Assembly: GCF_043194295.1 (NCBI RefSeq)
Contig: NZ_JBAFVK010000014.1
Source: Xanthobacter autotrophicus
Lineage (GTDB): Bacteria > Pseudomonadota > Alphaproteobacteria > Rhizobiales > Xanthobacteraceae
Length of the DNA: 64,000 nucleotides
Reading direction: 5' to 3' (one strand)
Below are positions 35,690 through 44,382 of this stretch, piece after piece. The notes beneath the pieces were generated by a model that was not told where the DNA came from, searched no databases, and saw only the letters and a list, made by a program, of their open reading frames with translations. Within the stretch, counting starts at the first letter, position 1. Every line of letters starts with the position of its first letter. A program made the translations under genes and the position numbers.

Positions 35690-36871
35690 TCACACCCGCT
35701 CGAAGATGGCGGCGATGCCCTGGCCACCGCCGATGCACATGGTCACGAGCGCGTAGCGCCCGCCGATGCGGTGCAACTCATAGATGGCCTTCACAGTGAT
35801 GATGGCGCCGGTCGCCCCCACGGGATGGCCGAGGGAGATGCCCGAGCCGTTGGGATTGACCTTCGCGGGATCGAACCCGAGCTCCCGCGCCACGGCGCAG
35901 GCCTGGGCGGCAAAGGCCTCGTTGGATTCGATCAAGTCGAGGTCCGCGACGGAAAGCCCCGTGCGTTCCAGCACCTTGCGCGTCGCGGGGATGGGGCCGA
36001 TGCCCATCTCGTCGGGCGCGACGCCGGCATGGGCGTAGCCCACGAGGCGCGCGAGGGGCTTGAGCCCCATCCTCTCGGCAAGCCCGGCCTCGGCCAGCAC
36101 CACCGCCGCCGCGGCATCGTTGATGCCGGACGCGTTGCCGGCGGTCACGGTGCCGTCGGCCTTGAACACCGGCTTCATCTTGGACAGGACATCGACCGTA
36201 GTTTCGGCGCGCACGTGCTCGTCCGTGTCGAAGATCTTCGTGCCCTTGCGGGAGACGATCTCCACCGGCACGATCTGCTCGCGGAAGCGCCCCTCGGCGA
36301 TGGCGTGGGCGGCGCGGCGGTGGCTCTCCGCGGCAAGCGCATCCTGGTCCTCCCGGCTCACCTGCCGGCGGGCGGCCACGTTCTCCGCGGTGATCCCCAT
36401 GTGGATGTCCTGGAAGGGGTCGTGCAAAGCGGCGAGCATGTAGTCCACCATGCGCCCATCGCCCATGCGCTGGCCCCAGCGCATGCCGGGCAAGATGTAC
36501 GGCCCCCGGCTCATGGCTTCGGCACCGCCGCCGATGGCGACGTCGGTGTCGCCCAGCGCGATCGTCTGAGCCGCGGAGACGATCGCCTGCAGGCCCGAGC
36601 CGCACAGGCGGTTGACGTTGAAGGCCGGCACCTCCTGGGGAAGGCCTGCATTCAGCGCCGCGACGCGGCTCAGATAGGCGTCCTTGGGCTCGGTCGGGAT
36701 GACGTTGCCGAGGGCGACGTGACCAACCGCGTCAGGCGCGACGGCGCTGCGCTCCAGCGCGGCCTTCACGGCGGTGGTCGCGAGCTGCGACAGGGGCACG
36801 TCCTTGAGGGTCCCGCCGAAGGTGCCGATGGCCGTGCGCGCAGCGCCGACGATCACGATGTCACGTGTCAT
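35690..36871 (-). CDS. Acetyl-CoA C-acyltransferase (thiolase)
   Basis: A 393-residue thiolase. The nucleophilic Cys is in NRLCGSGLQAIVSAA near residue 88, the active-site His in LGHPVGATGA, and the second Cys in CIGGGQGIA at the end; ESNEAFAAQ lies between. It is the first gene of the minus-strand operon and would cleave a 3-oxoacyl-CoA to acetyl-CoA and a shortened acyl-CoA. The gene is divergent from a GntR gene; the 177-bp gap has a candidate operator at 36977-37002. Confidence 0.92.
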   Translation of the reverse strand: MTRDIVIVGAARTAIGTFGGTLKDVPLSQLATTAVKAALERSAVAPDAVGHVALGNVIPTEPKDAYLSRVAALNAGLPQEVPAFNVNRLCGSGLQAIVSAAQTIALGDTDVAIGGGAEAMSRGPYILPGMRWGQRMGDGRMVDYMLAALHDPFQDIHMGITAENVAARRQVSREDQDALAAESHRRAAHAIAEGRFREQIVPVEIVSRKGTKIFDTDEHVRAETTVDVLSKMKPVFKADGTVTAGNASGINDAAAAVVLAEAGLAERMGLKPLARLVGYAHAGVAPDEMGIGPIPATRKVLERTGLSVADLDLIESNEAFAAQACAVARELGFDPAKVNPNGSGISLGHPVGATGAIITVKAIYELHRIGGRYALVTMCIGGGQGIAAIFERV

Positions 36872-36976
36872 TTCCGCTTCCCTGATCCCGCCGGCCGCCG
36901 TTCCACCCCGTGGGCGAGGGTCTTCCTCACGGTCCGGCGCACCTCATTTTGAAACCGTCTTACGTCATGTTGATTT

Positions 36977-37002
36977 GTTGGACAATGGAACATTTGCACA
37001 AC
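36977..37002. promoter_or_regulatory. Candidate GntR operator
   Basis: GTTGGACAA (36977-36985) and TTGCACAAC (36994-37002) form an inverted repeat, 7 of 9 positions matching, with an 8-bp spacer. It lies between the divergent thiolase and GntR genes, where an autoregulator would act on both. Confidence 0.4.
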
Positions 37003-37048
37003 GTGGTCCAGGATGATAATGCCGGCCAGCCCCGATCGAGATTGCGCC

Positions 37049-37786
37049 ATGTTTCAACGTATTGAGCCCGTCCCGGCCTATCGCACCGTGTGCGACGCCA
37101 TCGAGAAGCAGATCATGACCGGTCGCCTCGGCGCCGGAGATCCCCTGCCGACGGAAACGGAGCTCGCCGAGCAGTTTGGCCTCGCCCGGCACACCGTGCG
37201 CGAGGGCCTCAGGATCCTGGAAGAAAGCGGCCTCGTTGGTCGCGAGGCCGGCCGGCGGCTGTTCGTGAAGGCGCCGCACTATTCCGACCTCGCGCCGCGG
37301 GCTTCGCGCGCCCTCGTCATGCAGCGCGTGACCTTCGAGGAGCTGTGGGAGGTCTCCATGTCGCTGGAGCCCAGCGCCGCTGCGCGGGCCGCCGCCCGGA
37401 TCGACGCAGAGCAGATCGCGCAGCTCGAAGAGAACTATCGCCACATGGAAGAGGAGCGCGCCGCAGGCCGCTCCATCATCGCTCTCGACGTGGAGTTCCA
37501 CACCCTCGTTGCCGAGATTGCCGCCAACAAGGCGCTTCTGCTCGCTCGCGAGCCCATTTCCCAGCTGTTCTATCCGGCGCTCGCCAAGCTGTTCGCCCAT
37601 CCGCTCAATTGCGAGACCGGGCCGCGCCGCCTCGCGCAGGCGCACCGGCGCATCATCGACGCGCTCAAGGCGCACGATGCTGGGCAGGCCGAGCTGTGGA
37701 TGCGGCGGCACATGGTGGATTTCCGCCGCGGCTACGAATTGTGCAGCTTCAACCTCAAGGATGCGATCGCCTTCGAGGGCGCGTGA
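37049..37786 (+). CDS. GntR-family (FadR/FCD type) regulator
   Basis: A 245-residue regulator. The winged helix is residues 10-75: AYRTVCDAIEKQIMTGRLGA, TETELAEQFGLARHTVREGL and RILEESGLVGREAGRRLFV. The C-terminal FCD helical domain (EVSMSLEPSAAARAA; DVEFHTLVAEIAANKALLLA; AQAHRRIIDALKAHD) has the His and Asp residues that bind metal and an acid ligand. Members sense small organic acids or acyl-CoA. ATG at 37049 is preferred on domain grounds; an ATG at 37013 is possible. It is divergent from the beta-oxidation operon and probably represses it. Confidence 0.88.
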   Translation: MFQRIEPVPAYRTVCDAIEKQIMTGRLGAGDPLPTETELAEQFGLARHTVREGLRILEESGLVGREAGRRLFVKAPHYSDLAPRASRALVMQRVTFEELWEVSMSLEPSAAARAAARIDAEQIAQLEENYRHMEEERAAGRSIIALDVEFHTLVAEIAANKALLLAREPISQLFYPALAKLFAHPLNCETGPRRLAQAHRRIIDALKAHDAGQAELWMRRHMVDFRRGYELCSFNLKDAIAFEGA

Positions 37787-37797
37787 CGCCGGATGGC

Positions 37798-37824
37798 GGA
37801 AGCCGGAGCATGTCTCCGGCTTCC
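37798..37824. terminator. Strong hairpin between convergent GntR and hydrolase genes
   Basis: GGAAGCCGGAG (37798-37808) pairs perfectly with CTCCGGCTTCC (37814-37824) around a 5-nt loop. It lies 12 bp after the GntR stop and 12 bp from the hydrolase stop, so it can serve both. No clear U-tract. Confidence 0.65.
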
Positions 37825-37835
37825 TCGGGTTGCGT

Positions 37836-38753
37836 TCAGGCGTCGACGAGATGCTTCCTGATGAAGGCGGAAGCCGCGGCGCCGGCGCGGGACAGGTGGT
37901 CCTGCTGGGAGTAGAGGCTCATGTGCGAGACCTTGGGGATCACCGCCAGCTCCTTCTGCGCCGATGGAACCGAATGGTAGGTAGCGATCTCCAGATCCCA
38001 CAGGGTGATCTCGTCGCCCTCGGCGATCACGAACAGGATGGGCTTGTCGTAGATGCGCCGCGCGAACGGGCCCACATCGTAGTTCAGAAGCAGCTCGGTG
38101 CTCTCGATCGTGCTCCAGTGCTCGTGATTGGGCGCCTCGCGGGCCTTGATGTCGTTGAACACCGAGTGAATGGTCGGGAACGGCCAGGTCGACAGTTCCG
38201 TCGGCGGCGTCAGCGAGGACATGGGCATGCGCCCGTCATGGCCCTTCGCCCGGCCCCTGCGATCCTCCAGGAGCAGGTCCTCGAGATCGTTGAAGCGGGT
38301 GGAGCCGTGGGTCCGGCGCATGGTCTCGTAGCCGTTGACCACCGGAATGTTGGAGACCGCGAGCTTCACCCGGCTGTCGATGGCCGCCACGGCGATAACG
38401 TGGCCGCCGGCATAGGAGATGCCCCACACGCCGATGCGCCGGGGATCGATCTCGGGCAGCGTCTCGGCATAGGTTACGGCGCTGCGGAAATCCTCGATCT
38501 GTTCCCACGGATCGATGTGCTGGCGGCGCGTGCCGCTGCTCTCGCCGAAATTGCGGTAGTCGAACATGAGCACCGCGGCGCCGGCCGCCACAATGCCCTT
38601 GGCATAGTGCGGCATGACGATTTCCTTGACGTAGCACCAGCCCCCTCCCATCACGACGACGGGCACCGGACCGCTCGCGCCGTCCGGCACGATGAGAATG
38701 CCGCTGATGATGTGGCTGCCGCTCTTGAACTCGACCTTCTTCTGGCTCGGCAT
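37836..38753 (-). CDS. Alpha/beta hydrolase of the dienelactone-hydrolase/acyl-hydrolase type
   Basis: A 305-residue hydrolase. GVWGISYAGGHVIAVAA holds the nucleophile elbow (Ser in GISYAGG), VVVMGGGWCYVKEI the oxyanion loop, FVIAEGDEITLW an acid near residue 240, and VSHMSLYSQ the probable catalytic His. There is no signal peptide, so it is cytoplasmic. It is divergent from a TetR gene with a 20-bp palindrome between them. It may release an acid from an ester, lactone or C-C bond to feed the acyl-CoA ligase. Substrate unknown. Confidence 0.82.
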   Translation of the reverse strand: MPSQKKVEFKSGSHIISGILIVPDGASGPVPVVVMGGGWCYVKEIVMPHYAKGIVAAGAAVLMFDYRNFGESSGTRRQHIDPWEQIEDFRSAVTYAETLPEIDPRRIGVWGISYAGGHVIAVAAIDSRVKLAVSNIPVVNGYETMRRTHGSTRFNDLEDLLLEDRRGRAKGHDGRMPMSSLTPPTELSTWPFPTIHSVFNDIKAREAPNHEHWSTIESTELLLNYDVGPFARRIYDKPILFVIAEGDEITLWDLEIATYHSVPSAQKELAVIPKVSHMSLYSQQDHLSRAGAAASAFIRKHLVDA

Positions 38754-38785
38754 GTCCTGCTTCCTCGACCTGCTTTCGAATATTA

Positions 38786-38805
38786 TTGGTCAGTCGTCCA
38801 ACCAA
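38786..38805. promoter_or_regulatory. TetR operator, hydrolase/TetR promoter
   Basis: TTGGTCAGTCGTCCAACCAA lies between the divergent hydrolase (start 38753) and TetR (38863) genes. It matches the site at 39653-39672 at 16 of 20 positions and has TTGG/CCAA ends. It probably controls both flanking genes. Confidence 0.65.
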
Positions 38806-38862
38806 ATATCGAGGACGGTCGGGCCTGTCAATCGGTTGCCGCGATCCCCCCGATGGGCGATC

Positions 38863-39600
38863 ATGGATAATGCCTGTGCAGAACAACGGCGAGGGATCGT
38901 GAAAAAGAAAGCAGTTCCGGATGCAGGCCCTCCGACGCGCGAGCGCATCTTGAGTGCTGCAGAGCATTTGTTCGCCACTCACGGATACGACGCCACCTCG
39001 CTGCGCGATATTGCGATCAAGGCGGAGACGCGGATCGGCCTCGTCTCCTATCATTTCCAGAACAAGGAGTTGCTGTACGAGACGCTCATCGAGCGCCGAT
39101 CGGCCGAAATCGGCAGGAGACGTCTCGGCCTGCTGACCAGGGAGCGCAAGTCATTCCTGCCGGCCGCAATTCCCGCCGAGCGGATCATCCACGCCTATAC
39201 ATGGCCCTTCCTGGAGCTGTCCCATAGCGCCGGGGCGGAATGGAAGAGCTATACGAAGATCATATCGAGCGTTGCCAATTCACAGCGATGGACGGGGCTT
39301 CTCAGCACCTATTACGACCCGGTCGCCACTGTCTTTCTCAACGAGCTCCGCCGCACGTTCCCGACCTGCTCCGAGGCGAAGCTCGTCGCCGGCTTCACCT
39401 TCATGGTCAGCGTGATGCTCGGAATCGCGGCCGAGACCGGACGGGCGGACCAACTGTCCAATGGAGCCATACGCTCTACCGACATCGGCCGGATCTTCGA
39501 CATGATGCTGCCCTTCCTCTCCGCCGGCTTCGAGCGCCTGGGCGATGCGGACGACGGCATGGCCGTGGGAGGGCGGGGCTTGGCCCCTTCCTCTGAGTGA
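38863..39600 (+). CDS. TetR-family transcriptional regulator
   Basis: A 245-residue TetR protein. The helix-turn-helix is RERILSAAEHLFATHGYDAT, then SLRDIAIKAETRIGLVSYHF and QNKELLYETLI (residues 27-75). The C-terminal domain (WKSYTKIISSVANS; LVAGFTFMVSVMLGIAAETG) resembles regulators of fatty-acid and aromatic-acid pathways. ATG at 38863 has only a weak site (GATGGGCG); GTG at 38899 after GAGGG is an alternative. Matching palindromes on either side of the gene (38786-38805, 39653-39672) suggest it controls itself, the divergent hydrolase and the downstream binding protein. Confidence 0.87.
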   Translation: MDNACAEQRRGIVKKKAVPDAGPPTRERILSAAEHLFATHGYDATSLRDIAIKAETRIGLVSYHFQNKELLYETLIERRSAEIGRRRLGLLTRERKSFLPAAIPAERIIHAYTWPFLELSHSAGAEWKSYTKIISSVANSQRWTGLLSTYYDPVATVFLNELRRTFPTCSEAKLVAGFTFMVSVMLGIAAETGRADQLSNGAIRSTDIGRIFDMMLPFLSAGFERLGDADDGMAVGGRGLAPSSE

Positions 39601-39652
39601 CCATTGGACAGGTCCGGGACATTTTTTATTGACATCGACACCGTCCCAAGTT

Positions 39653-39672
39653 TTGGTCGGACGACCAACTAA
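39653..39672. promoter_or_regulatory. TetR operator upstream of the second binding protein
   Basis: TTGGTCGGACGACCAACTAA contains the perfect palindrome TTGGTCG-GA-CGACCAA. It lies about 100 bp upstream of the binding-protein start and matches the site at 38786-38805 at 16 of 20 positions. Confidence 0.65.
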
Positions 39673-39770
39673 TGGTTCGGCGCGGATGTCGGCCGGGATT
39701 GCACGCGATCTCCGGCCGGCAGGCCCGAAAGCCGATCGGTCGCCGCAGGCCACAATCAAGGGATGGAAAC

Positions 39771-41003
39771 ATGCGCATCACAATCGCCACCGCTGCGGCC
39801 CTGCTGGGCGTCCTTCTTTCCGGTGCGCCCGGAGCATGTCTCGCGCAGGAGCAGCGTCTCAAGGTCAGGATCGGCGTCCTGACCGACCTGTCCGGCCCGT
39901 TCGCCGATTTTGCCGGCAAGGGCTCCGTGATCGCCACGCAGATGGCGGTGGACGACTGCCTCAAGGCCGAGTGCAAGGGCATGCAGGTCGAAGTGATCGC
40001 CGCCGATCATCAGAACAAGGCCGATATTGCCCTCGGTATCGCGCGCAAGTGGATTGATACGGAAAATGTGGATGTGATCGGGGACGTGGTGAACGCTGCC
40101 GTGCAACTGGCGGTGCAGTCACTTGCGCGGGAGAGGCAGAGCTTCAGTGTGCTCTTCCCGGGGGGCACCGCGCGACTGACCAACGAGGACTGCTCCCCCG
40201 ATACGTCGGTGCAGTGGATGTGGGACACTTACAGCCAGGTCGCGGGTGCGGTGAAGCCCCTGGCCAAGCCGGGCACCAAATGGTTCTTCCTTGCGTCCGA
40301 CTATGCCTTTGGCCATTCACTGCAGAAGGATGGCACCGAAATCATCAACGCGCAGAGCGCGCAAGTTGTCGGCGCGGTGCGGCACCCGTTCCAGACCAGC
40401 GACTTCTCCTCCTTCCTCCTCCAGGCCCAGGCGTCGAGCGCGAATTTCGTCGCGTTTGCGAACGCGGGAACCGATGCAACCGCCTCGATCCGCCAAGCCT
40501 CGGAATTCGGCCTGCAAACGAGCGGGAAGAAGCCCGTGGCCCTGTTTCTGACCCTCCCTGACGTCAAGGCGCTCGGCCTCGCGGCCGCAGCCGGGACGCA
40601 GCTGACCGAAAGCTTCTATTGGAACGTCGACGACCGGACCCGGACCTGGTCGTCCCGCTTCGCTGAAGTTGCCGGCAGCGGCAAGATGCCATCCATCAGC
40701 CATGCGGGCGCCTATTCGGCAACGCGCCACTACCTGAAGGCGGTCGCGGCGCTGAGGTCCAAGGCCCCCAAGGCCGTCACCGCAAAGATGCGTGAGATCC
40801 CGGTGGAGGACGATATCGTCCGCAACGCCACGCTGCGCCCGGATGGCCGCCTCGTCCATGACACGTACCTGCTGCAGGTCAAGACGCCCCAACAGTCGAA
40901 GTCCGAATGGGACGTCTACAACGTGATCGAGGTCATTCCCGGTGAGCAGGCCTTCCGCCCGCTGTCGCAGAGTGCCTGCCCGGCCATCAGGAAGGCCGGA
41001 TGA
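39771..41003 (+). CDS. ABC transporter substrate-binding protein, LivK type (second)
   Basis: A 410-residue periplasmic binding protein with a signal peptide (MRITIATAAALLGVLLSGAP, cleavage after CLAQ or nearby). The Peripla_BP_6 fold shows KVRIGVLTDLSGPFADFAGK, VIAADHQNKADIALGIARKW and LASDYAFGHSLQKDGTEI. ATG at 39771 follows AAGGGATGG and begins the signal peptide. It is a paralogue of the protein at 27784-29025, so two receptors bind related acids for one degradation island. A TetR-type operator lies upstream. Again no ABC permease or ATPase genes follow. Confidence 0.88.
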   Translation: MRITIATAAALLGVLLSGAPGACLAQEQRLKVRIGVLTDLSGPFADFAGKGSVIATQMAVDDCLKAECKGMQVEVIAADHQNKADIALGIARKWIDTENVDVIGDVVNAAVQLAVQSLARERQSFSVLFPGGTARLTNEDCSPDTSVQWMWDTYSQVAGAVKPLAKPGTKWFFLASDYAFGHSLQKDGTEIINAQSAQVVGAVRHPFQTSDFSSFLLQAQASSANFVAFANAGTDATASIRQASEFGLQTSGKKPVALFLTLPDVKALGLAAAAGTQLTESFYWNVDDRTRTWSSRFAEVAGSGKMPSISHAGAYSATRHYLKAVAALRSKAPKAVTAKMREIPVEDDIVRNATLRPDGRLVHDTYLLQVKTPQQSKSEWDVYNVIEVIPGEQAFRPLSQSACPAIRKAG

Positions 41004-41108
41004 GCGGAGCACGGTCTTCATCGACTTTGATGTCGCCAAACCGCTGCGCCGATTCGGGCCGGGCGCAGCGGAGAGCTATCCAGCAACAGCCCGTCGAGGC
41101 GCAGCGCC

Positions 41109-41693
41109 TTACGCCGTCAGCGCTTCCATCAGCACCTGCACCAGCTGCCCGCCTTCGGGGGTGCCCCAGCTTCCAGCCAGTTCGGCAATGACCTGGTTGG
41201 TGCTGGTGAGCGTGACGCCACCCTTGTCCATGCGCCGCAAGGCGATGTCGTCGGCTGCCTTGGTGGGCGAAGCGCCGGCGTCGGCAACGACCTGAACCTC
41301 GAAACCATCGCGTACCAGGCTGAGCGCCGGATAAACGGTGCAGACGTCATTGGTGACACCGGCGACGATCAGCTTCTTGCGGCCCGTGGCCTTGACGGCG
41401 GCGGCAAATTTCTCGTCGTCCATAGCATTGACGATGCCCTGGCGCTTGATGCGGGCGGAGAATGCGTCGGGCAGGATGGTTTCCAGTTCCGACAAGAGCG
41501 GGCCCTGTGCATATTCTTCCATGCTGGAGGTCAGCACGGTGGGGATTTTCAGGATCTTTGCAGCCTTCGCCAACATCAGCGCGTTGCGCTTCAGTTCCTC
41601 GAAAGGCATGGACTTCGCCCAGCCCATGGTTCCCACCTGATGGTCGATCAGCAGCATGGCGCTGTTGTCGGCGGTAAATTTCTCGTATGCCAT
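41109..41693 (-). CDS. Isochorismatase-like cysteine hydrolase (YcaC type)
   Basis: A 194-residue cysteine hydrolase. Asp in AMLLIDHQVG near residue 17 and Cys in VAGVTNDVCTVYPAL near residue 118 are two of the catalytic triad; the Lys (probably RIKRQGI region) is the third. ALSLVRDGFEVQVVADA is a typical continuation. Such enzymes hydrolyse amides or related bonds; the true substrate of YcaC proteins is unknown. It is the last of three minus-strand genes after a pirin gene (27 bp away) and is probably controlled by the LysR sites at 42.9-43.1 kb. Confidence 0.85.
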   Translation of the reverse strand: MAYEKFTADNSAMLLIDHQVGTMGWAKSMPFEELKRNALMLAKAAKILKIPTVLTSSMEEYAQGPLLSELETILPDAFSARIKRQGIVNAMDDEKFAAAVKATGRKKLIVAGVTNDVCTVYPALSLVRDGFEVQVVADAGASPTKAADDIALRRMDKGGVTLTSTNQVIAELAGSWGTPEGGQLVQVLMEALTA

Positions 41694-41720
41694 TGTGGTT
41701 CTCCTTGGAGTTGAGCGGGG

Positions 41721-42587
41721 TCATGCGCCCCGAGAATACCGACTGGGCGCCAGTCCGCTTGGCAGCGCGCCAAACTCGCCACGCTGGTAAGCAGCGAAGG
41801 CATCAGCCAGCGCCTCTGGTGAGGCCATCCCCATTGACCCGTGCCAATGCACGGGCTGGAGCAAAGGACGGCCTGAGAACGCCACAGCCTTGGCGCGGCC
41901 CTGTCGTGCCTCGATCGTGAGGTCCCGAGAACCATGGCCAGCCGGATAGATAGGTAGCTGAGGCTTGTTGCTGTCGAAGCACTCGCCACAGATGGTCAAT
42001 GTGCCGTGGATCGGCATGACGAAAGCGTTGTGACTTGCCTCGACCGGGAGAACCAGTTCGGCGCCGTCTTCAAGGAGGATGTCGAGCAGGTTGACCTCGG
42101 TCGGTGGCGTCAGCGGCGACCGTGTCTCGCGATACCGGCCAAGCGGCACGCGAATCTTGACACCGGGCAGTCGGACGACGGGGACATCCAGCGATGCGAG
42201 GCTCAAGGCGAAGGGGGCCGCACCCTGCCGCTCGCGCGGCAGATTGACGAAGATCTGCAGCATATGCACCGTCTTGCCGCTCTCCGCCGGGACTTCCTCG
42301 TGAACCACCCCGCGACCGCCTGTGGTCCAGTGAAGACCGCCAGGCTGGATGAGCGTGCGATTGCCGAGCGAATCGCGATTGTCGATTCCAGTTTCCGAGT
42401 CCAGAAACAGGTAAGACACCGCTGAGAAGCCGGCATGCGGGTGTGGAGGAAATGTCGGCGCGCTCATCCAGGCATGATCGACCCCAAGGAAAGGGTCGAT
42501 CAGCCCAGCGATTTCGCCGCCGTGCAGGCGGCTTGCACGAAAGTCGCTGCCACGGTTGGCGCGGTGCAGCCTCGCAAGTGTTGTCAC
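41721..42587 (-). CDS. Pirin-family cupin protein
   Basis: A 288-residue double-cupin protein. FPPHPHAGFSAVSYLF carries the metal-binding His residues of pirin, followed by WTTGGRGVVHEEVP with further His and Glu ligands. Pirins act as quercetinase-like dioxygenases or redox sensors. It starts with GTG at 42587, preceded by GGAG, and overlaps the stop of the ene-reductase fragment (GTGA), so it is still translationally coupled to a dead gene. A second pirin lies at 44379-45128 in the facing operon. Confidence 0.87.
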   Translation of the reverse strand: MTTLARLHRANRGSDFRASRLHGGEIAGLIDPFLGVDHAWMSAPTFPPHPHAGFSAVSYLFLDSETGIDNRDSLGNRTLIQPGGLHWTTGGRGVVHEEVPAESGKTVHMLQIFVNLPRERQGAAPFALSLASLDVPVVRLPGVKIRVPLGRYRETRSPLTPPTEVNLLDILLEDGAELVLPVEASHNAFVMPIHGTLTICGECFDSNKPQLPIYPAGHGSRDLTIEARQGRAKAVAFSGRPLLQPVHWHGSMGMASPEALADAFAAYQRGEFGALPSGLAPSRYSRGA

Positions 42588-42835
42588 GGCTCACTCCTTG
42601 GGCCGGAGTAGCCGCGGAGGACAGGGGCGTCCGGGCAGCCTTTGCCCATGGCGACGAGAAAGACGCCCTCGCTGATGTTCAGGCCGGCACCAACTCGCGG
42701 GCCGTCGTATGTTGTGACCTTGTCGGTGGGCACGCCATCGTCACCGCTCGACCGGGCGCGCGTCATCGGCGCCACGGAAAGGCAGCTCGGAAGCTGCAGC
42801 CGGCGGATGCGGGTGGGCTTGAACAGAACACTCAT
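42584..42835 (-). pseudogene. Old yellow enzyme (ene-reductase) N-terminal fragment
   Basis: Eighty-three codons: MSVLFKPTRIRRLQLPSCLS, VAPMTRARSSGDDGVPTDKV, then VGAGLNISEGVFLVAMGKG match the N-terminus of OYE-family alkene reductases (MAPMTRSRA..., ISEG...), but with substitutions (CLSV for NRLV) and no barrel beyond residue 65. OYE proteins are about 360 residues. The start with its upstream GGGGGTGACC and the coupled stop are intact. Probably left by a deletion; a full OYE gene faces it at 43300. Confidence 0.75.
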
Positions 42836-42912
42836 CTGGAGGTCACCCCCTCGATAGTGCCCGAGAAGATGGCGGCTGCTGCGCGTGGGATAAACATGGC
42901 AGAATGAGAATC

Positions 42913-42934
42913 ATTGATCCGGTGATGGATCAAT
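42913..42934. promoter_or_regulatory. LysR-type operator 1 (8-6-8 palindrome)
   Basis: Arms ATTGATCC (42913-42920) and GGATCAAT (42927-42934) around a 6-bp spacer; the pairing extends outwards to 42910-42937. It lies 78 bp upstream of the minus-strand OYE fragment/pirin/hydrolase operon. It matches the sites at 43121-43142 and 46197-46218 in arms and spacing. Confidence 0.6.
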
Positions 42935-43120
42935 GATGAGAGGTGCTAAGGCTCCGACGCCACTCACTCGCTGAAATCACGAAAGAATGAAACTTCGACC
43001 TGCCTCCGGGGATGCTCGGCATGGTCCGCTCCACCTTGTCCTGCGAGGTCGATGTTCTTGAGAAGATGAATGGGGGCCGCCAAGCCACCCCACGGCGGCA
43101 TATCCGACAACCCTGATCAC

Positions 43121-43142
43121 TTTGCTCCACTTATGGAGCAAT
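43121..43142. promoter_or_regulatory. LysR-type operator 2 (8-6-8 palindrome)
   Basis: Arms TTTGCTCC (43121-43128) and GGAGCAAT (43135-43142) with a 6-bp spacer, 158 bp upstream of the plus-strand OYE start. About 16 of 22 positions match operator 1. It probably controls the OYE-pirin-SDR operon. Confidence 0.55.
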
Positions 43143-43299
43143 CTATCCCAAAAACCGATCTATGCGGCAGATAAATGGCGCACTAGCTGTCGCAGCAGAC
43201 GCAAGGAAGAGACCTCGGCCTCATCCGACGAACAGGTCCCGAGACGGCCGACACCATCCTCATCTCATGTCTCGTGGCAAGAACTATGGAGTTAGCACG

Positions 43300-44382
43300 A
43301 TGTCCGACATCTGGAGCCCGGCCAAGGTCGGCGCGATCGAAACCAAGAACCGTCTGGTCATGGCCCCGATGACCCGCAGTCGGGCACTGGTCGATGGCAC
43401 GCCTGGAGCGCTTGCGGCAAAGTATTACGCGCAGCGGGCCGGGGTGGGTCTGATCGTCACCGAAGGCGCCCAGCCCTCGGAGGACGGCCAGGGCTATCTG
43501 GCGACGCCGGGGATCTACACCGACGCCCATGTTCGAGGCTGGCGTGCCGTCACCTCGGCCGTTCATGCCAAGGGATCGCGTATCGTCATCCAGCTGATGC
43601 ATGTCGGGCGGACCTCGCACCCCGACAACACGCCGCATCATCGGCAGCCCGTGGCCCCTTCGGCGGTGAAGCCGGGCGATCAGATCTTCACCGCGACCGG
43701 CATGCAGCCGATCCCCGAGCCGCGCGCCCTGACGATCGAAGAGGTCGCGAAGACCGTCGATGATTTCCGCAACGCCGCGCGGCACGCGATCGACGCCGGA
43801 GCGGACGGGGTCGAGATCCACGGGGCCAATGGCTACCTGATCCAGCAGTTCTTCTCGGTGAATGCCAATCTGCGCACCGACGCCTATGGCGGCAGCATCG
43901 AGAACCGCGCCCGCTTCGCCCTCGAAGTGGCCCGCGCCGTGGCGGCGGAGATCGGAGCGGACCGCACCGGCATTCGCCTTTCGCCCGGCGCAACGCTTGG
44001 CGGCCTGGACGAGGGTGCCGAGGGGCCGGAACTCTACCGCTATCTCGTGCGCGAGCTGAACAAGCTGGGGCTAGCCTATATTCACATCATGCATCTCGGC
44101 AATGACGCGCTGCTAGCCGATTTGCGCGCGCTCTGGCATCAGGCGCTGATCCTCAACCGGCCCGGTCGTGCGCTCGAAGACGTCGGATCCGATGTGAAGG
44201 CTGGGCTGGCCGATCTGGAGGCCTATGGCCAGTTCGTGCTGTCCACGCCGGATTTCGTCGAACGCCTGAAGTCCGGCGCTGCGATGAACACGCCCGACCG
44301 CGCCACCTATTACGGCGGCAGCCCCGATGGTGCGGGTTATATCGATTATCCGGCGCTGTCGGAAGCCGCAGATGCGAAATGA
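43300..44382 (+). CDS. Old yellow enzyme-family alkene reductase
   Basis: A 360-residue FMN TIM-barrel enzyme: VGAIETKNRLVMAPMTRSRA, then VIQLMHVGRTSHPD, and the substrate-binding His-x-x-Asn in GVEIHGANGYLIQQFFS. YGGSIENRARFALEVARAV follows. Such enzymes reduce activated C=C bonds of enones, nitro compounds or ring-cleavage intermediates with NAD(P)H. ATG at 43300 begins the conserved N-terminus and is preceded by GGAG; the frame is open further upstream. It overlaps the next gene (ATGA). The phosphate-binding end reads SGAAMNTPDRATYYGG rather than the usual NPDLPRR-type sequence, so it is a divergent member. Confidence 0.88.
   Translation: MSDIWSPAKVGAIETKNRLVMAPMTRSRALVDGTPGALAAKYYAQRAGVGLIVTEGAQPSEDGQGYLATPGIYTDAHVRGWRAVTSAVHAKGSRIVIQLMHVGRTSHPDNTPHHRQPVAPSAVKPGDQIFTATGMQPIPEPRALTIEEVAKTVDDFRNAARHAIDAGADGVEIHGANGYLIQQFFSVNANLRTDAYGGSIENRARFALEVARAVAAEIGADRTGIRLSPGATLGGLDEGAEGPELYRYLVRELNKLGLAYIHIMHLGNDALLADLRALWHQALILNRPGRALEDVGSDVKAGLADLEAYGQFVLSTPDFVERLKSGAAMNTPDRATYYGGSPDGAGYIDYPALSEAADAK

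Noticed and set aside
34330..36952. Long plus-strand frames opposite the acyl-CoA ligase and thiolase
   Set aside because: Shadows of the minus-strand genes, which carry all catalytic motifs.
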